Origin: Antedon mediterranea | Lineage: Eukaryota; Echinodermata; Crinoidea; Comatulida; Antedonidae | Length of the DNA: 64,000 bases | NCBI RefSeq assembly: GCF_964355755.1 | Contig: NC_092671.1 | Span: 9,001,001 to 9,065,000 of the forward strand | Direction: 5' to 3' | In this document: piece after piece, positions 24,280-35,742 of the stretch | How the letters are laid out: every line of letters starts with the position of its first letter | Position numbering within the stretch: the first letter of the stretch is position 1 | The notes under the pieces: model-generated | The model's input: only the letters and a program-made list of their open reading frames with translations | What the model was told of the DNA's origin: nothing | The model's database searches: none | Translations under genes and position numbers: made by a program

Positions 24280-25190
24280 CTTCTCCCAGGTGGTGGTCGA
24301 CGTGGCATGTTAGTACATTAAATACTTCACTAAAGTATAGGCCTACACATTGAAAATCTCTTATTTAATAAAACAAACAAACAAAAGGTTAAATTTTTTT
24401 TGCATGGGAAGCACTTGATTTATGTAAGTAAGAGATTTACTAATAAAAATAGGTATTAATAAAAAATATGTCCAAAAACATTGTATTATTGCATGGAGAG
24501 TAACATTTATTCAGTAAAAGCACCTAACCTGGTGGGGTTGATCTTCAATAATGTTACCATGGAGTTCGATGATAATATTATATACTAAACTTCAAAAAGT
24601 CGCGCGCGATAAGTTATTTACATGGTTACGGGACGCCCATGGTTACACCATGTAACCATTGGTTTCGGATGTTATTATCAAAAAGTCGCGCGCGTTGTTG
24701 TTGGCAGCACCCAAGAAAATTATTTTGTTTCATCAGAGCACGTGCACATTCCCTTTGTGTTTATTGAAGCGGATCGACAACAAGTTTAAAATACACAAAT
24801 ATCACGCTTCATGCAGCGCACACGCATCAATGCTCTTATTCATTTGATTATCATATAAATATTGGGGTGTTTTCAGTGTCGTTTATTACAAATAGATAAA
24901 ATTTGCTTTAAAAATTCGGTGCAATTTTTAGAAATGTTGTATCAAATTCTATAATAATATTTTGTGAGTATTTTAAAACTGTAAATAATTATACAGGGTA
25001 ATATTAAAATAATATATAAGTTATATATCCCTACATTTAAATAGAATATTCCATACGTCATAAATAATTGGAATAATTCATCTCAGCCATGCGCACAGAT
25101 TACATGATTGTGCTTCCGGTTCGAAGTCTGATGCTGCTGCTGTGTAGGTTGAAAAGATAAAGCTGGATAAAGCAATCTTGGTAGACAATG
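24280..25190. promoter_or_regulatory. bidirectional promoter region, coiled-coil gene (-) and CSRNP (+)
   Basis: This lies between the first coding exon of the coiled-coil gene and a probable non-coding first exon of the CSRNP gene, whose donor GGTAAGATT is at about 25190. It has a small CpG-rich patch, with CAAAAAGTCGCGCGCG exactly repeated at 24593-24608 and 24679-24694. Between the copies is the inverted repeat GGTTACA-CCA-TGTAACC (24641-24657), which loosely resembles an RFX X-box, plus a second CATGGTTAC. Promoter function is inferred from position. Confidence 0.5.
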
Positions 25191-28100
25191 GTAAGATTCT
25201 AAAATACAGTTTTGAGCTTACTCTGTAAACACAGCGTGTGTAGTGTGGTGCTATGTTATTCCGTAGATATTTAGGTCAAGTGTAAAAGGTATTGTAGCAA
25301 TGATATATCTGTGTGGACTTGATTTCTGAATGATTGTAATAATTGAATTTTTCAAGCGAATGGAATGGCGATGGTGTATTGACTGTAAATATGTGACAGC
25401 AGTCAGCGTGTGCGTAGGCCTAGCTAGTTTTCCATTGAAACGTTGTTCTAGGCTAATATTAATAATAAAAAAAGAGTTCCAAAAGCATGTACATTTCTTG
25501 TAAATAGTTAATGATTTCTTTTGTTTCTTTTACAGCCTAGACTCTCACGTGGTTTCCCTCTCACGTTAGGCCAATCAATCCAATATTGAATGAATGAAGG
25601 AATTAATTTTGTAACATATTGTAGGCCCTAATATTTCGGTATGGAGCACCATAACAGAAATACTTACTACAAAAAACTACCTATGTAAGTAATGTTGACT
25701 AAAAAGTGATAGCGAGGCGAGTATAGCAGGCCGTCTAACCTGTCCTTTACTAGCTGGTAGTAGAACTCAATATATAGTCCAATATATACAATATTTTAAG
25801 ATTATTTACTGTGTTATCCAGTATTATATCTGTATTGCACTCATGAAGGGCTCATGTTGCCCGAAAGCTCTGCTAATTTATATGGTAGCCATGAATATAG
25901 TCTACAAATCAATTGCCTTTTTAAAAATGATAGCTGGAATATTTAGATTTGTTACAGTTTGTTCACATTTTGTAATATACAACAATCACAACATTCACTT
26001 TGTGTGCCAAACCAAACATTTATAAGAATAATATTTTATACAATATAATATTGGGATACATTTTAGTCCTACAGTACCTGTCAATTTTCATGGTTTTTCT
26101 GTAAGTTGTAAAGTAAAGTGTAGAAACTCTTTGTTTTATACCATTGTTTGGGTGATAAACAAATCCAACAAACAAGTAATATTAATAATAACCAATAAAC
26201 ATTTTTATTGACCTTACACACAGGTAGTTCTGTTGTTGTTTAGTGGCTTGTTTTAGCCCAGATGTGAAATTGAGGCTACAGCAATTAATTAATACAGTAA
26301 TAGGAGCACTGGCCTCTCCTAACCTACAACATAGGCCTAATGTTCATAGAGTTATAGGTCTACTGATTTATATAACTTAATAAAATGAAACCTTAAGACT
26401 GGGAAAGCAATATAACCACCCAGGACCAAAGAAAAATCCAGAACTAGGCTGGACTATACTTTTATCCCTACAAATTGTATTTATTTAAAATATTCATATC
26501 GGCACAGGCTAATAATCACATTTTACCTGATAATTTTAAATACCCCCATTTGTTATTTTAAATATTACATTGCATTTCATTTTCCATCTTATAAGACCCC
26601 TAAGCTTTGTGTACTACTGTACCTTCCTTCCGTTTAATTCTGTGTTGTCATGGTGAGGTACAACAATTAAAAATATACATTTCCTGATATCATTTTTGCT
26701 GCAAATTAATTATCAGTATTACTAAGTAGTATAAGACATACAAGTATATTTTAGATGAATTTAGTTTTTAAATGATTTCGATACATGTAATCTTATATAG
26801 TGTTTTATTTTTACCATACTGTACAGTATATTTTAAGCTCTGTCTACACTATGAAACTAGTTTGACAAAAACAAGTGTGATGTGCCCAAATTAAATATGG
26901 TAGTGATATGACATCATCGTGTCCTTATATGGGCACATAACATATTTTTGTTACATAAAGTTTGATAGTGTAGACAGAGCTTTAGATCTATTTTATATTT
27001 TTCAATTGAGTATTAATTTAATTAAGTTTTCTGGTCTAGAGCAATATACAGTGAATGTTTATACACATAAATACTATAGTATTAATATCATCAGCATTTT
27101 TGTATTTCACATCAAAACAATAAATCATATGTTTTCTACCTCAGGATCTTTGAAAATGACAATTTATTAATGTATACAGTTGTTATTTGACGGTACACTA
27201 CTACTACTTAAGAGAAAATTACAAAATAGCTTTTTAGTGTGTGTGATAAATCATTGTACAGAGCAAGCTTTGAAGGTTTAGGGTCAGACATACATACATG
27301 CGATTCAGAGTCATTATAATGTATATAAAGAAGAATTACTGTACATTTGATCATTATTGTCAGTTACCGAAACTAAATATTTTTATGTTACATATCAATT
27401 TAACTACATATTGTTGATACAATAGGACAAAAACATATTGCACAAATATTATATAAACACTGCATTATGATTCAAGGCATATTGTTTATCTTTAGGTTTA
27501 GCTTTCTCTCCACTAAGGTGCAGGATTGGAATTCTAAGGCATGGAAATATCATTTTATGAATACTCAATGTTTTAAAAATTAACAATTAATCACTTGGTT
27601 TATTATTTTGTAAATTGTTGTACAGTAGTACTGTTTGTTCTTTCTTAAATTGTATTTTGGTGAAACAGTATTTATTTTAATATTGAAATCATTGTTGTAA
27701 TGCAATTACAGTACATAGCCTTCATTTTGGACAGTATTATTACAACTGAATAAAAAAAAATTTACTGTACAACCATCTTTTTTTTTTCAAAAACTAAATT
27801 AAGCATCAAATTTAATATATTAAAAAATAATGGTTGTTCCTTTAACAACAACAACATATGCGCTACTTTTCTGTTAGTCTTTGTGGATAAAAAGAATGTG
27901 TCACATGATCAATCAGTGTGTACTAGTGAAGGGTAATTAGCATAGAGGATATTAAGTCCCCCTTGCTAATACAAATGGGCTGTTTTACTTAGTGCTATCC
28001 AAATATCTAGCTGTCACACTTTTCCTGTTTTCTAATTTTTTTAATTTTTTTTATTCAATTCATGCTAAATTCAAGAATTATCAGAGGAGAAAATTAAAAT

Positions 28101-28866
28101 AGCGATTTAACTAAATATAAATAAATATTGTATTTTTAATCTGTTTTTAGTGAAAAATAGTAGTGTACTGTAGATTGTTAGTTTCCTGTGGTCTAAATTC
28201 TGTACATAACTAAAGGTTTTTATTGATTATAATTATGCCACATTTACATTATCATGTTCATTTGTGAACATTTTTGTACTTACTCTAAGGCAACAAGAAA
28301 TGAGGCATGTCCGAGATGTCACTGAATGTGTAACATCCAAGGCGTGTCCCTACTCATAATGTGTATCATACCATCCAGGGTATTTCCTCACAATTTGCGA
28401 TTAAATTTGGCCTGAAATTAACAACACACTACAGACTTACTGTACCTGTACTGTACCTCTATTTTAAAAAATTGTGTGTGCATTCATTTCAAGAGAAAAA
28501 TATGTTGTTTCTTCAATCTACTGTAGTCTTGGAATAATAGGAAAACAATATCTTATTATAGAAAAAGAATTATACTGTAGTACTGTAGAATGTCAAGTAC
28601 TATAATGTGCTGTACTCTATGCTGTCAAGTTTTTCAGCCACTGTAGCCTTGAGGAATGCTATTTTTTTTTTTTGAAGAATGTTGAGTTGACCCCTTGACT
28701 CGACCTTGCATTCCTTTAAACTGAGAAACTGCCAAATAAATTCAACTGTCATATCATGTCAGTATTTTGTAATAAAATTAACTTACCATTTCTGTAATTA
28801 ATGAAATTTAAAGAATTATGATGTATTGTACTTTACTTGTAACAAAAATTTATGTTATTTTTTTAG
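25191..28866 (+). other. long 5' intron of the CSRNP gene
   Basis: AT-rich sequence with no coding exon that I can support. It carries MITE family A copy 4. The small frames at 25843-26025 and 26919-27170 show no domain. The acceptor of the first coding exon is at 28865-28866. Confidence 0.6.
26833..26984. mobile_element. MITE family A, copy 4
   Basis: The left end AAGCTCTGTCTACACTATGA and the right end TTTGATAGTGTAGACAGAGC are inverted repeats about 150 bp apart. The interior has TGTGATGTGCCC and ATGGGCACATAACA. Confidence 0.95.
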
Positions 28867-28914
28867 ATGTGATTAAGAAACATTTAATTAGTTCAAACAA
28901 CTCACCGATAACTC

Positions 28915-31900
28915 ATGGAGGCTACGTGCGAGAATATGGTGCTAAAACGTAAACACTCCCCCACCCCTGTAGGCAATTGGGACAACTTGGAACATAATGG
29001 AAGACCCAATTCCCCATCATCAAGTGCTGATGAAGCGTCTTGTAAGTACTGTAACACTATCAAATTAATTTTCAAGCATGTTAAGTTAGACCTGTTGCTT
29101 AAAGCACAAAGCTTAATTCACACTAGAATGCAGTGCAATGACATACACTTACAAGTTATTTGACTGTCGTATGCAATAGCTCATCATCTGAATGGATGTG
29201 AATTGTACTCTACTAATAATATTGTTGTCTTTTATAGGCGAGTCTGCACAACCAAAGAGAAAGAGAAAAAAGCAAGTAAAGTTTAATGGTGTTACTGTTT
29301 ACTATTTTCAAAGATCTCAGGGTTTCACTTGTGTTCCAAGCCAAGGAGGTTCTACTCTTGGTAAGGATTTGTTCTGATCATTTGACATTGTAGGCCCTGT
29401 TTTTATACATACTGTACTGTAATTAGAGTGAGTGGATTGTTGCTACTGACAATTGTAACATTCTTGTGTTATCTTGTGCCATGTTTTCTAATTTGTCTTC
29501 ATGTATATGATATAACACAGTATAACTTTGTATGGAATTGTCTAATTGCCTGACACCTTGAAAGTCAATCATCACAGACCTGTACTGTACATGAAACTAA
29601 AATAGGCACAGTGGCAGTGAAGTTGTGTAGGTTCTCTCTCATACATAGTCATACTGTATGTAATACCTTCAGCTAAAGGGTAGTGCTAGGTAGAAATAAA
29701 GAAAGTGATCACCTACTCACTGTAATCTACCTCTTGCTAACATAACTACTGTATGTCCATGTGTTTCATATCATGAAATGGGACCTGTCACATGCTATAA
29801 CAAAATTATTTTGAATTTCACAGGAATGGAACATATTCATGAATTTAAAGAGAATTACAGTTTGAATGCCTTTGCTCTGGAACAAGATCGACAACATCGG
29901 GAACTTTTAAAAGAACAACTCTTACAAAGAAAACAACGACAAATGCTTGACCAAACTGAATCGGAACTGTTGGATAAAAGCATACAAGAAATTGCCGACA
30001 ATGAACTAGCAACAATAAATGTAGAAGAATACTACTTTCTACAGCCTGTGAACACAAAAAGACGAAGAATTATGCTTCGATCAGCAGGCGTGACCAAAAT
30101 CGAAAGCTGGGAAAAATCTGAATTGAAGAAAATCCGATTGTCTCGTGAAAAGTGTGGCTGCGATTGCAAAGTAGTTTGTAATCCGTCAACGTGTGCTTGT
30201 AGTTTAGCTGGAATCAAATGCCAGGTTGACAGATTATCTTTTCCATGTGGATGTAGTAAGGAAAGCTGTGGAAATGTAACTGGAAGGGTTGAATTCAACC
30301 CCATTAAAGTAAGGACTCACTTTCTACACACTCTAATGCGTTTAGAGGTTGAAAATGGAAAAGTGTCCGAAGATATTACTGATAATGACACTGATTATAC
30401 TAAACTGGAAAATTCAGTTTATTTAGATGAAAGTACTGACCGAGTTCTTGATCACGGTCAATGTAAAGAATGTGATTCAATACCTTACTCAGACTATAGT
30501 GATCAGTATACATGTGATCAATACTTAAATGGACAGAAACCTGGTGAACAAGGTCAATTTATTCAACAACTAGACTCCAATAGTACTCCTATGAACTTTT
30601 CTTGTACAAATACAAATATTCCACTTGATCTTCAATCTCATAACAATTCAAACAACCAGTGTGATGGTAACTATGATGGCGAATCTAATCACAACACCTT
30701 GAACATGTCTATCAACAATTTGTGCAATGTTTCCCAGTCGGATATCGGCGATTATGCCAGTACCACATCGGATGAAAGCGTGACCTCTGAATCGGATTCA
30801 GAACCTCCGTATGTTCATCCGACAATCTCTGTGGAAAATACAGACTTTGGTTCTACTTCTTCAAACAACATAGAGAAAAGTATTTTTCAAACACCTGATT
30901 CTTCACCAGAACAGCAATACACTAAGTTGATGCCCCTTGACCTTTCACATGCACTAGGTGATTTTGACACTTGTGGTGCCTCCCCAACCTACACACAATT
31001 GAGCACAACCTCGCGGTCGTGTCCCGATGCATATTATTCCCAGGTTTCTCACGACTCATACACAAACTATTTAACAGACTGCCACCATTTCGCCAGCAAT
31101 GCATCCAAGGCTGAAAAAACACGCTTCCAAAAATTGAACACAATCACTTCTTCTTGTACACTTGGAAGTCATTCTGATTTTGGTTGTGGTGGTTACAACT
31201 TAAACGATTCCAGACCGTCTACAGAACATACAGCAGACTCTAATATGCAATCTATTGACCAATCTGACTTTGCATTATGTGAGGATGAATCCACCGTTGA
31301 CTACTTCAATGAGAATGCAAGTGGACAAGAATACAAAAAGGGTACGAGTGCAGGTGTACATTTAAAACATTTTGAAACCAATATTATAAGTAAGGTGTCT
31401 TCTACTGTCAAAGATGGATGTTTTAAGCAGGATGTCTGTTTGCCATCAAATGAACACTGTCAGAATTTAACAGGTGATTGCCAAGCAACTTCTCAGTTGC
31501 AGTTATCTGATAGAGAAGAAAATAGTAAGTTTATTGTAGATAAGCGTGACATATCACCTGCCAGTTCTTCTAACATACCATTTGTTGGGTCACTGCAGGA
31601 TCAAGTGTGTGTGGCAAAAGGGCAAATATCTGAATCATACGCGACATCTGCAGACAACCGGTTTATTGTTAAAAGGGTTGATGTGTCTTCATCATCTGGT
31701 GATTCTTCCAACCTACCATTTGTTGGGTCATTGCAAGAGCAAGTGTGTCTGGAAAATGGACAAATATCTGAATCGTACCTGATATCCGATTCACGTTTAA
31801 CACCTGAACCAGATGTAAGTGAATCTCTCTTATTTGATGTTCATTCATTTGAAGAATCTCGAAAAACAGAATATCAAGGTAGTGTGCTTGTAGAGCAATC

Positions 31901-32750
31901 AACATCACAAAACTGTTTATCAGAAAAGCAATTATCATCTGATAATGCATCAGAATATTGTCTTAGTAGCAGAGATAACAAAACTGAGGAGTTCTTGGAA
32001 TTAACTAAAGCACAAGGTGATATTAACAAGGTTGACATTCCATTGAAAGAACCAGTTGACAGAGAAGCCAATCTAGATTTACCTTTTGACTGCCAACTTC
32101 CTCAAGATAAACCAACAGCTGATGTCCGTTTGCAGCCCCTACCAGCAGCTGATAACAGTTTGCAGCCCACACCAGCAGCTGATAGCAGTTTGCAGCCCGC
32201 ACCAGCAGATGATAGTAGTTTGCAGCCCCTATCAGCAGCTGATAACAATTTGCAGCCCGTACCAGCAGACGAAAGCAGTTTGCAGCCTCTATCAGCACCT
32301 GATAAAAGTTTGCAGCCCACACCAGTAGCTGATAGCAGTTTGCAGCCTACGCCAGCAGCATGTAACAATGTGCCTGCACCAGCACCTGATATAAGTTTGA
32401 ATCCTATACCAGAAGCTGCCAATAATCTCTTGCAGCTCACATCATATGATAAAAGTCTACAACCAATACACGCTGAAGTCAAATTGCTGCAGCCCACATC
32501 AGAAGCAGCTAATAATTGCTTGCAGCCAACACCAGAAGTGGCTAATAATTGCTTACAGCCCATATCAGTAGCAGATAATTGCTTGCAGCCGACCTCAGTT
32601 TCAGCTGATAGATTTTTGCAGCCCACACCAGCAATGACTGATGATGATTTACAACTCACACCAGCAGTAACTAGCTGCTGTATATTCAGCAAAGACACAG
32701 TCCAAACTCTACCTGACAACAGCATTGGAACAACTCAAGAAACTGAATGA
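28915..32750 (+). CDS. CSRNP: cysteine/serine-rich nuclear protein (CSRNP/AXUD1 family)
   Basis: Coding exons are 28915-29041, 29238-29360 and 29824-32750, giving 1058 aa. A 5' leader is likely spliced from about 25190 to 28867. CSRNPs are nuclear DNA-binding transcription activators. Family landmarks in order: [20 protein letters not shown] and GGSTLGM near residues 60-85, [19 protein letters not shown] near 95, [19 protein letters not shown] near 155, then the Cys-rich block ([39 protein letters not shown], about 193-245) and [11 protein letters not shown]. Vertebrate paralogues are about 540-600 aa, so this protein is nearly twice as long. The extra length is Ser/Asp/Asn-rich, with a tandem duplication near 31530-31800 and about 15 degenerate LQP repeats before the C-terminus. 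One gene is present here, so it cannot be assigned to CSRNP1, 2 or 3. Confidence 0.93.
31529..31800 (+). repeat. tandem duplication in the CSRNP coding region
   Basis: Two adjacent units of about 43 codons share [30 protein letters not shown] and GQISESY. DNA identity is also high (ACCATTTGTTGGGTCA in both), so the duplication is fairly young. Confidence 0.9.
32125..32690 (+). repeat. degenerate 33-39-bp coding repeat (LQP repeat)
   Basis: Units of 11-13 codons with consensus LQP-x-PAAD-x-S run to the end of the CSRNP protein (about residues 850-1040). The first eight units are almost identical at DNA level (GCAGCTGATA, AGTTTGCAGCCC); later ones decay and gain a residue ([12 protein letters not shown]). 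The opposite strand is also open for 207 codons across this block, a side effect of repetition. Confidence 0.93.
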
Positions 32751-33446
32751 AAAGTTGTCTAGAGACTTGCCATAAAAATCATTCAAAGAAAAATTAGTTT
32801 TATTCATATTTTTAATTGAGATTTAAAAAAAAAAGTATTTTTAATCTATAATGAGAGGAATGAATATCTTTTAAAAATTTAAACTTTACTACTCAATAAA
32901 ATGGAAAAAAAGGTACTGTACCAACTATTAATCATGCTGAAATTTCAATATTATTTATATTTTATACTATTTGTCGTTAAAAGCATATTTTCTCATGTCT
33001 TGCATTCAATTGATTGTTTATTTACGTCTATTTTAAGATTACTTTATGAAAGTAAATTTGGATAAATCGCAGTTTATTTCCCTAAATAATGATGAAGATT
33101 TAGCATGACAAAACCCACAATCATAAAAATAACCTGAACATTATAATAACAATGATGCCGAGTTCCATTTCTGCCTCCTCTAACATTTATTAATATGTGT
33201 AACTGGCAATCAAATGAAATATTCATGCCGAGGGAAATTGAAATTTCCTGTTTTTTACCTATTATTAGGTTTTGACTATTTTGATGTGTTTTTTCAAGAT
33301 ACAGCTTACCGCAAGACATATTCAACCTGGTTTTATTTTTTGTTAAACCCAAACTTAAAAATAACGATTTGTTTAGCTCTTAGAGCAGTCTGTTTCAATA
33401 GGGTAACACAGTTTGGTGTAGTTATCAGTATGTTTATGAGTAAAAA

Positions 33447-33541
33447 GTATATATATATATATATATAAGTATATATATAAGTATATATATATAAGTATAT
33501 ATATAAGTATATATATATATAAGTATATATATAAGTATATA
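33447..33541. repeat. TA-rich microsatellite with AAGTATA interruptions
   Basis: A run of TATATATATA blocks is broken at regular intervals by AAGTA. Several interruptions are spaced 10-16 bp apart, so a compound repeat unit such as TATATATAAG has been copied. Confidence 0.95.
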
Positions 33542-35254
33542 AAATGTGCACATCAACTCAAATTTAACAGTAGAATTTCAAAACCCCTTAATAAGGTTTG
33601 TCCAATAGTCTTAAAAAATGTATTTGCCCTTATTCGTTTCATAAGGATGAGTTCCTCTGTAATTGGTATGTTGCCCTATGGATCCAAATGTACAGTACTT
33701 TTAAACAAAACTTATGTTCAGAAAAGTTACAATTAAGTTTGTTTGTTTTCTTGGTTGTTTCAATGACCAATGTACCCACCTAAGTTGCTAGATTTTATGA
33801 ATATTTATTATTTAATCTGTTCAGTTATTGAGGTACCACCTTTTATAACCACCTAAATTGTTTTTAATAAGATTACTCACATTTGTAAGTATCAATGTAT
33901 GATAGGCATGTGAAAGCAAAAAAAGATATAAACTGTTATGTCATTTAGGTTAAGAAAACAGTGTTGTAAAAATGCGTTATTGTTAATCAAAATATTTATT
34001 AAAGTGCTTTGCTGTATGGATAAATGTATGCTTAGTTTAATGAAACCTTGAATGATATTTAAAAAGTTGTACCGCAGCGCATGAGAGGTGCCAATTATCA
34101 GTTTCTAATGAAGGTGCTTAGTTATTATATCCTATCAGGTCCAAAATCTTATATAATAATAACACACTTTTTAAAGACATATTTAACCAGCACAATTGTG
34201 AACAGTACTTTTGGAGAGCTGATGTCTATTTTTTTGTTGGTTAGAAATTATAATGTATTACAAGAGGCTTTTAAAATTTATTTATTTAATATAATTAATA
34301 CTGTGCTTAGGATATGTCAAATTGCAGATAGGAAAATCTACACTTCACACTGCATAGAAAGAAAATGTGAACAAGTATGACAATAACATTTTATAATTTG
34401 AAATGTGATTATGGTTTTATGAATTTTAATGTAATTTATGTTTATAAAAAGGACCAAGACACAGGGACCCCATTAAGTACATAATAACATAAAAATTCCA
34501 AAATCTAAAACAAAACTTTATGAAAGTTATGCGACCTGATTTTCATAAAGTTTACTGTATAAATTACAGCTATACACTTACTTGTATTAAAATTAGGTTT
34601 TAATTTATTGGAAAAATTGTTGTAAAAATGAACCTTAAATAGAAAATGAAATGCAGTATAATGCAAGCAGCTCAATGTTCCTGTTGAAACTGGAAACAAA
34701 GGTAAAATGTACTTCCTAGCTTTGTACAAAAAAAAAGCAAATGTGTGTTTACTGCTCGTATTTTTGTAGCATCATCATTATAGCTATTAAACTAAGCACC
34801 ATTCAAATTGTGTATACTGTACCTGCCAATTCTCTAAAATATAGTGAAAATGTATATCTTCCTAAATGTTTTTTAAACGTAGTAGTTTCTGAATTTCATT
34901 TTACTTTATTTTTTTTGCCACAGAAACTTCTTTAAAACTATTTTTTGTTGGTGCTTTACATTAGAAAAAGTGTATTTTTCTTGAGACAGTAAATATGTGC
35001 TTGTCATTTATAAACTAAAGTTTAATTTTAGTCGGAACTATTGATATGCTTTGTGCAATTGATGTAATTATATTATGGTTGTTTCAATGTTTAAATCTTG
35101 TCTTTTGGTTTTTGTTGTAACAAATGTTTTCCTATACACTACAATCTGGTATTGAGAAAGTAAGCTGAACTGTTAAGAGAAACTAAGGTTCAAGTATAGT
35201 CAGAATTGTGATCAAGAGATTAATAAATAATAAAAATGTTATTCGAATGGAACA

Positions 35255-35345
35255 AGGAGACCACAGTAGGTGCACAGCCCCAGGGAAGAACACCCATGTG
35301 TTGATCTGGCCCTGCATGGTTAAATAAAGTTGAATTGATGTTCCA
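35255..35345 (+). mobile_element. possible LINE 3' end fragment
   Basis: A GC-richer stretch (ACAGCCCCAGGGAAGAACAC, CTGGCCCTGCATGG) runs into TTAAATAAAGTTGAATTGA, which resembles LINE 3' termini. The minus-strand frame across it (35183-35437) has no known domain. Weak call. Confidence 0.3.
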
Positions 35346-35742
35346 ATTCCATATTCCTTTGCAATCGCGTCCAGCAGCCATTTAACAAGCGCCCTCTCAT
35401 CAGTCAACGACAGGGCATGTATAAACCAGGAAAACATGCAAACGTGAAAATCCTCAGATTTCAGTTAAATAACATAAACATAATATCAGACCAAACTCAA
35501 GCATTGTTAAATACAACTTTTAATGCATTCAATCAGTCGGCCAAACTAATGAAATTGTTTACCGTAAACATTATTATCCTTTTTTATAAAACGTATTTCT
35601 ATATTATACGAATGTAATTTATGGCAAATAACTTACAATTCTATTTATATTCCAGGTAGTCTATATGTAATGTTCAAAATACGATTAGTTACATATCGGT
35701 CTTTTTCATAACTACAATAGTGCCAGTAGCTGGGTACATATT

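Larger units (their letters stand above)
32751..35742. other. convergent intergenic region CSRNP / LETMD1
   Basis: Probably mostly the long 3' untranslated region of the CSRNP gene (first AATAAA at 32895-32900) and spacer. It contains the TA microsatellite and a possible retroelement end. No further coding exon can be supported. Confidence 0.6.

Noticed and set aside
32102-32725. 207-codon open frame on the minus strand (GCKLLSA-type repeats)
   Set aside because: It is the antisense shadow of the LQP coding repeat in CSRNP; a repeat whose unit is a multiple of three keeps other frames open. The sense frame has family landmarks, the antisense one has none.
35183-35437. 84-codon minus-strand frame (HALSLTDERALVKWLLDAIA)
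   Set aside because: Looks moderately protein-like but has no splice partner, no known domain, and overlaps a probable retroelement end on the other strand.
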